From positions 39,592-96,469 of the forward strand of contig JAMDDV010000012.1 of NCBI GenBank assembly GCA_023488455.1: DNA of 56,878 nucleotides. Reading direction: 5' to 3'. Position numbers and translations under genes: made by a program. This document shows positions 52,713-56,878 of this stretch, one piece after another. The DNA comes from Actinomycetota bacterium. Lineage in GTDB: Bacteria; Actinomycetota; Humimicrobiia; Hakubellales; JAMDDV01. How positions within the stretch are numbered: the first letter of the stretch is position 1; every line of letters begins with the position of its first letter. Below the pieces are notes generated by a model. It had not been told where the DNA came from. It saw nothing but the letters and a program-made list of their open reading frames with translations, and made no database searches.

Positions 52713-52741
52713 TTTATAACACATGCTCAAAAAATGAACAA
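52713..52741 (-). promoter_or_regulatory. Promoter of the MttB 2 operon
   Basis: On the minus strand TTGTTC (52736-52741) is followed after 17 bases by TATAAA (52713-52718), about 30 bases before the ATG at 52683. Confidence 0.6.
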
Positions 52742-52830
52742 CATTCTATCAAAGTTATACAACCAATTAACATCATTGAGTGACTGATAATCCCTGGAAA
52801 AAATTAAAATAAAAAAGCGGTGAGTAAAGC

Positions 52831-54366
52831 TTAGATGCCCTTTTCCTTTAACTCTTCCAGAATATTAAGGACTTCCTTTGCACCATCTTCGATAATTGCT
52901 ATCAATTCCTCTGGTGTCCTGTTATCCTGCACAATCTTCCTGTTGGGATTAACAGCTTTAAGATCATAATTTTTTGCCTGTATCTCTTCTATGGAAACGC
53001 TCCAGGAGCGTTCACTTGCAGCCTTTTCTGGAAGAAGCTTAAAGAATTCATCAAAATGTCCTACAGTGAGGGGTTGCTTTTTAGTGATGTTAAGATCAGA
53101 AAGGTCATAATACCAGATCTCTTTTGTTGGCTCTCCCTTTATAAAGAAAAGGAGGTTCGTCTTGCTTGCAGCACCAGCATTAACAAAAGCTTTCGGAGGA
53201 AGGCTCACTATACACCAGAGATTACATTCGTTGAGCAGCTTTCTTTTAGTCTGGATGAAAGCATTTTCATTAGTTCTGAAAAGAACCCCCTCAGCCATAA
53301 CAATTCCACAACGCCCACCCTGCTTTAGACTATCAATAACATGCTGCAAGAAGAGAACCTCAGTTGCTCTTGTCTTATAGGCAAAATGAGTTTGGGCTTC
53401 TTTCCCTTCTTTCCCACCGAAAGGAGGATTTGTCAAAACCACATCAAAAAGTGGAGGTGCACTAGTAAAAAGCCCACCATAAACCTCAAGCCCAGTAAGG
53501 GTATTACCATGCCAGATATGCGGTTCATCTATTCCATGAAGAACAAGATTTGCAAGCGCAATTGGATAAACCAGGTTTTCTTTTTCTCTACCATAAAAAG
53601 TACTGGTTTTAAGAGTCTCTACATCTTCTCCAGTTTTCACCTTCTCATACATATGTTGATACGATTGAGCCAAAAAACCACCCGTACCACAGCATGGATC
53701 ATAGACTGTCTCTCCAACCTCGGGTTTCATTACCTTGACCATTACTCGAATAACTTCTCTTGGTGTAAAAAATTGACCTCCGTCATTATTCTTTTCTCCC
53801 ATCTGTTGAAGCAATCCCTCATAGACCTGAGAAAGCGTAAACATATGGGTCTCATCAACATGTTCCAGCTCCAGTTCATGAATTTTATCTAGAACATCCA
53901 GCAGGTTTCGCTCAGTATCAATTCGTGTTCTCTCCACGTAAGAAAAAACTTCACTGATAACTTTCTGCCTCGGGGTTGCACCAGGTTTATTTTTGATATC
54001 GCGCAAATGAGATATAAGTTCACCATTAACAAATGACATGAACGCACCAAGAGTATTATTTTGTAATTCTCTTCTCTTTAGTCCAAACTCTGAAGCCAGC
54101 AATCCATTTCCAGGAGTAGCTGCCCAGTCTCTCCATCGATAAGGATATTCAAGAGAGGGTCTAAAGTTAGCCCCAACTGCTTTTGCCTGCTCTGCTTCTC
54201 TTTCCTCCTTTTCATCAAGAATGCGAAGAAAAAGCATCCAGGTTAGCTCAGGCACATATTGTAACGCTCCCGCACAGTTCGAACGCCGCATAATATCACA
54301 AATAGCCTTCACATAAGCATTCAACGATTGTGGTGTCGAAATCTCTCGTTTATTTTTGTTATTCAT
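52831..54366 (-). CDS. hsdM: Type I restriction-modification adenine methyltransferase subunit HsdM
   Basis: This 511-residue protein has an N-terminal HsdM helical domain, the SAM motif DPCCGTGGF near residue 222 and the catalytic NPPFGG near residue 313. These make it a gamma-class N6-adenine methyltransferase. It needs an HsdS specificity subunit, and HsdR for cleavage. Neither is encoded after it: the next leftward gene is MttB 2. It follows an SMC-like ATPase gene by 40 bases. Either hsdS lies upstream beyond the window or this is part of a non-standard defence locus. Confidence 0.92.
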   Translation of the reverse strand: MNNKNKREISTPQSLNAYVKAICDIMRRSNCAGALQYVPELTWMLFLRILDEKEEREAEQAKAVGANFRPSLEYPYRWRDWAATPGNGLLASEFGLKRRELQNNTLGAFMSFVNGELISHLRDIKNKPGATPRQKVISEVFSYVERTRIDTERNLLDVLDKIHELELEHVDETHMFTLSQVYEGLLQQMGEKNNDGGQFFTPREVIRVMVKVMKPEVGETVYDPCCGTGGFLAQSYQHMYEKVKTGEDVETLKTSTFYGREKENLVYPIALANLVLHGIDEPHIWHGNTLTGLEVYGGLFTSAPPLFDVVLTNPPFGGKEGKEAQTHFAYKTRATEVLFLQHVIDSLKQGGRCGIVMAEGVLFRTNENAFIQTKRKLLNECNLWCIVSLPPKAFVNAGAASKTNLLFFIKGEPTKEIWYYDLSDLNITKKQPLTVGHFDEFFKLLPEKAASERSWSVSIEEIQAKNYDLKAVNPNRKIVQDNRTPEELIAIIEDGAKEVLNILEELKEKGI

Positions 54367-54406
54367 TATTATTTCATCACATCAGCTCAATAAAATTTGC
54401 ACAAAT

Positions 54407-56878
54407 CTACTTAAGTAAGTTAGCCAGCTCATAAACCCATGAATAATATCTCCGAAGTCTCTCTCTTTGTGGGACATAATCCTCTGATGCATGATGTGCA
54501 TCGTCTGTAGTCTCAAACGTTTGAACAATTCGATCTATCAATTCTGTTCTAACGGTGCACTCTGTTAATAACTTCCTGACTTTATCAGAATTCAAATTAT
54601 GTGGAGCTTTGTTAACACCTTTCTGCATAAAATATAATTCACATGTAATTTCAGGAATTACAATGCGAATTTCTTCTTCAGCTTGCTGAAGTTTAATAGA
54701 GCTAGCTTTTTGATCTTTGAGAACAGCGTCAATCTCATCTAGTCGCTGTTTCCACTGCTCCCATGGTACTTTTATTATATTAGGTCCCTTCTCTGTGTAG
54801 CCTGTAAACTCATAAAACCACCCGTTCATACTACGACAGCCGCTACGGACTTGGTTTAGCCATCTGCGATTGTGTGATAATAGTATTATTTGTTTCCCTA
54901 GCCCAACCAATTTTTGAATTACTTCAATAAATTGAATCTCATGTTCATCATCCCAGGACTGAATTGGATCATCGATAATCAAAAACTCAAACTGGGCTTC
55001 ACTTTTCAGAGCTGTAGCAATACTCAAACACAAACCTAAAGCGTTTAGTTTTGAATCACTTAACGAAGAAACAGCACTAACCAAATCTTTGCCATAAGAT
55101 TTAGCTTTAATACGAATACGGCGTGCTTTCGCATCACCTGTCTTCGTATATTCTAAGTCAAAACCATCAAAGTGCACATCAGGATCACCTGAAGTTTTTA
55201 CTAAACCATACCATTCCATTACGTCTGATGTAAGTTCACCTGATACTAGATCATAAATCTTGTTTGCAACATATTGATCTACCACCTTTCTAAGACTCTT
55301 GAGGCTGTCCAAGATCTGTTGGACTTTGAATATTTTTTCAATATATTTACGTTGCTGAATAAGATCAATTAATACAGAGATATCTTCGGTTCCCGCTAAA
55401 ACGTCTAATTCACCTTTTAGAATCTGATCCGCTTGTGATAAAGCGGAAACATTTTTTGAAAGTGTTTGGGTAAAAGTATGAGTATCTTTAATATATTCTA
55501 TAATAGCCTCTCCGAACGATCTTATTAATTCCGAATCTTCTCTAGATTTAGCGATTGTGTTCTTAACATCTATCAATACCCTTATGATTCCACTGTGAGC
55601 ATCCTCAAGTTTCTTACTGGCAGACTCAATTTCAGAGATAGCACTCTCAACTGCTTGAAAATGTGATGTATACTTTGGCAAAAGAATTGTTTTTAGTTGA
55701 TCCAAACTAGATTCCATCGCCAAAAGACTTGCAACTTTATCAATATTTCTTCTTTGATGTAACTCAATTCTCTGTTTAAGACTTGATATTGATTGCATTA
55801 TTTCAGCACGTTGACTATCTAGAGCTATATTATTCTGTCTCCTATCAGAAAAACTCTTATGTTCTTCGCATATATGTTGCGAAATTACCTGATTAACAAA
55901 CTGGCCACAGAAAGGACAGAGCTCTGGACTCTCTTTCAAAAACTCAATCCCAAGATCAAAAAATTGTGCTCGGTCCAGAACATATTGCTCTATTGAAAGT
56001 GTAATCAAACTCATATACTGTTCAATAAATGACTCAGTCAAAAATTCTGAGAAAAATTTCTTATCAACATAGTTATGCTGCTTCTCATTATCAGAATAGT
56101 CAAAGAGTATTAGTCGCCCTTTGAATATTTTGCCGACAGCATCTTCACGAATCTTTAAAAGTTGTTGCAAAAAAGACTCTTCTTCGATATTTTGTGGTAG
56201 ACGCCGTTTACACTCATTATAAATAATTTCGTACACCTCATCTAAAGTGTGGATCCCTTTTTTAAACATCCTATCAATTCCTTTCAACGAAGATTGACTA
56301 GCAAGGTGGGATTTTATTTCATTTACAATTCTAAATAATTTTTCAGCCTCAATAGGTATGGCGGCATCTGGTTTTGTGCACAAAGAAACAATGTTTTTCT
56401 GAATTTTTTCCAAATCCTCAAGTCCAAGCACAACTGCAAATCCTTGAAATCGTTCGTCAGGTTTTACTAATAACAAGTGCTTGAGAGCATGCTGCAAAAT
56501 GAATGGCTTTGGAATCTTTGAAATATCTGGATCCAGAGGCCAGGCTTCTACTAACTGACCATTTACAAACTTTTTAATGTCCTCTTCTTCAGTTAGTTCT
56601 CCATGATATTTAATTTCAGTATTTACTTCAAAGAATTTTACCTTTACAAATGGTGTCGCAGACTCTGCAAGATGACAGTTTCTATAAGATCCCCTAAATT
56701 CATCTTTGTAGCCAGCCATATTTACTTTAGATGTTACCCCATATAAAAGCCATTCCAAAGCCTCAGAGATACTTGTTTTACCATAGCTGTTCGGTGCATA
56801 TATCAATGTCAATTCGTCATGAAAATCAATAGTGCGCTCTTCGTTAATGCCCCGAAAACCTTGTATTGTTACGCTTTT
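54407..56878 (-). CDS. SMC/RecF-like AAA ATPase (5' end cut by the window)
   Basis: The frame stays open to the window edge. Reading from the last bases gives SVTIQGFRGINEE, then LTLIYAPNSYGKTS, the normal start of AAA_23/RecF-like ATPases, so only a few residues are missing. Walker A is APNSYGKTS (first Gly changed to Ala), the signature is in VSSLSDSKLNALGL, Walker B is FLIIDDPIQSWDD, and the H-loop is IILLSHNRRW. Mid-protein, C299, C302, C315 and H318 (numbered from position 56812) form a zinc-finger-like CPFCG...HICEEH within coiled-coil. It resembles Rad50/RloC-type defence ATPases. HsdM follows by 40 bases. Confidence 0.85.
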   Translation of the reverse strand, partial: KSVTIQGFRGINEERTIDFHDELTLIYAPNSYGKTSISEALEWLLYGVTSKVNMAGYKDEFRGSYRNCHLAESATPFVKVKFFEVNTEIKYHGELTEEEDIKKFVNGQLVEAWPLDPDISKIPKPFILQHALKHLLLVKPDERFQGFAVVLGLEDLEKIQKNIVSLCTKPDAAIPIEAEKLFRIVNEIKSHLASQSSLKGIDRMFKKGIHTLDEVYEIIYNECKRRLPQNIEEESFLQQLLKIREDAVGKIFKGRLILFDYSDNEKQHNYVDKKFFSEFLTESFIEQYMSLITLSIEQYVLDRAQFFDLGIEFLKESPELCPFCGQFVNQVISQHICEEHKSFSDRRQNNIALDSQRAEIMQSISSLKQRIELHQRRNIDKVASLLAMESSLDQLKTILLPKYTSHFQAVESAISEIESASKKLEDAHSGIIRVLIDVKNTIAKSREDSELIRSFGEAIIEYIKDTHTFTQTLSKNVSALSQADQILKGELDVLAGTEDISVLIDLIQQRKYIEKIFKVQQILDSLKSLRKVVDQYVANKIYDLVSGELTSDVMEWYGLVKTSGDPDVHFDGFDLEYTKTGDAKARRIRIKAKSYGKDLVSAVSSLSDSKLNALGLCLSIATALKSEAQFEFLIIDDPIQSWDDEHEIQFIEVIQKLVGLGKQIILLSHNRRWLNQVRSGCRSMNGWFYEFTGYTEKGPNIIKVPWEQWKQRLDEIDAVLKDQKASSIKLQQAEEEIRIVIPEITCELYFMQKGVNKAPHNLNSDKVRKLLTECTVRTELIDRIVQTFETTDDAHHASEDYVPQRERLRRYYSWVYELANLLK

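Noticed and set aside
52815..52832. Terminator after hsdM
   Set aside because: AAGC/GCTT gives only a four-base-pair stem, although T-rich sequence follows on the minus strand.
53341..53892. Plus-strand open frame of 183 codons inside hsdM
   Set aside because: It is fully antisense to a gene with clear HsdM motifs and shows no family features.
1..56878. tRNA, rRNA, CRISPR array or insertion sequence
   Set aside because: All gaps are under 240 bases and none holds a cloverleaf, spaced repeats or a transposase; no shell-protein gene was found either.

Overview
This 56.9 kb window is AT-rich bacterial chromosome, almost fully coding, with no RNA genes, CRISPR array or insertion sequence that I can see. 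TTG and GTG starts are common and are often backed by strong Shine-Dalgarno sequences. Lipobox signals on three binding proteins, TPP/lipoate and corrinoid-methyltransferase-family enzymes, and many sugar transporters suggest an anaerobic, sugar-using heterotroph. I cannot assign a phylum from the sequence. Uncultured lineages such as Atribacterota or low-GC anaerobic actinobacterial clades are only a guess.

Layout. (1) 1-5.3 kb: a CopD-like membrane protein, a methyltransferase and a nucleoside phosphorylase. Then comes a compact sulfur operon transcribed leftward: ArsR regulator, sulfide:quinone-oxidoreductase-like flavoprotein, cysteine desulfurase, DsrE protein. A palindromic operator lies before arsR. 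(2) 5.3-12.4 kb: two divergent sugar units. The left one holds a mutarotase-like protein, a UroD-family protein, a class II aldolase and a sugar isomerase. The right one holds a fucose/arabinose-isomerase-family protein and an FGGY kinase. (3) 12.4-25 kb: an apparent 11-gene operon led by a GntR regulator with a 16-bp-arm palindrome on its promoter. It holds two UroD-family proteins, two near-paralogous isomerases, a ribose-type ABC transporter, an MttB-family protein and TPP-dependent E1 alpha/beta. (4) 25-29.6 kb: an FBA-like aldolase, GntR and UroD-family operon, divergent from a second FGGY kinase. (5) 29.7-37.2 kb: a CUT1 ABC transporter operon (no ATPase gene) followed by a PIG-L deacetylase, a fifth UroD-family protein, a mutarotase-like protein and a complete E2 acyltransferase. 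(6) 37.4-42.4 kb: a rightward operon with a metal-ligand-poor M24 protein, a second E1 alpha/beta pair, DhaL and DhaK. (7) 42.4-52.7 kb: a ROK regulator, TIM-barrel isomerase, metallophosphatase, APC permease, nucleotidyltransferase-like protein, DeoR regulator, an orphan sugar-binding lipoprotein and a second MttB-family protein. (8) 52.8-56.9 kb: HsdM preceded by an SMC/RecF-like ATPase that runs off the window.

How it may work together. Isomerase, kinase and aldolase steps, DhaKL, and two E1 pairs sharing one E2 look like sugar breakdown to DHAP-type and acyl-CoA products. The most interesting hidden signal is that three of these enzymes carry appendages resembling bacterial microcompartment (BMC) cargo parts. 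The class II aldolase has an N-terminal amphipathic helix and the FBA-like aldolase has a C-terminal one. Both have the hydrophobic spacing of known encapsulation peptides. One E1 alpha has a 65-residue EutQ-like N-terminal extension. No shell gene lies in the window, so a microcompartment is a hypothesis whose test lies in the flanking genome. Five UroD-family and two MttB-family proteins without any corrinoid protein are the second puzzle.
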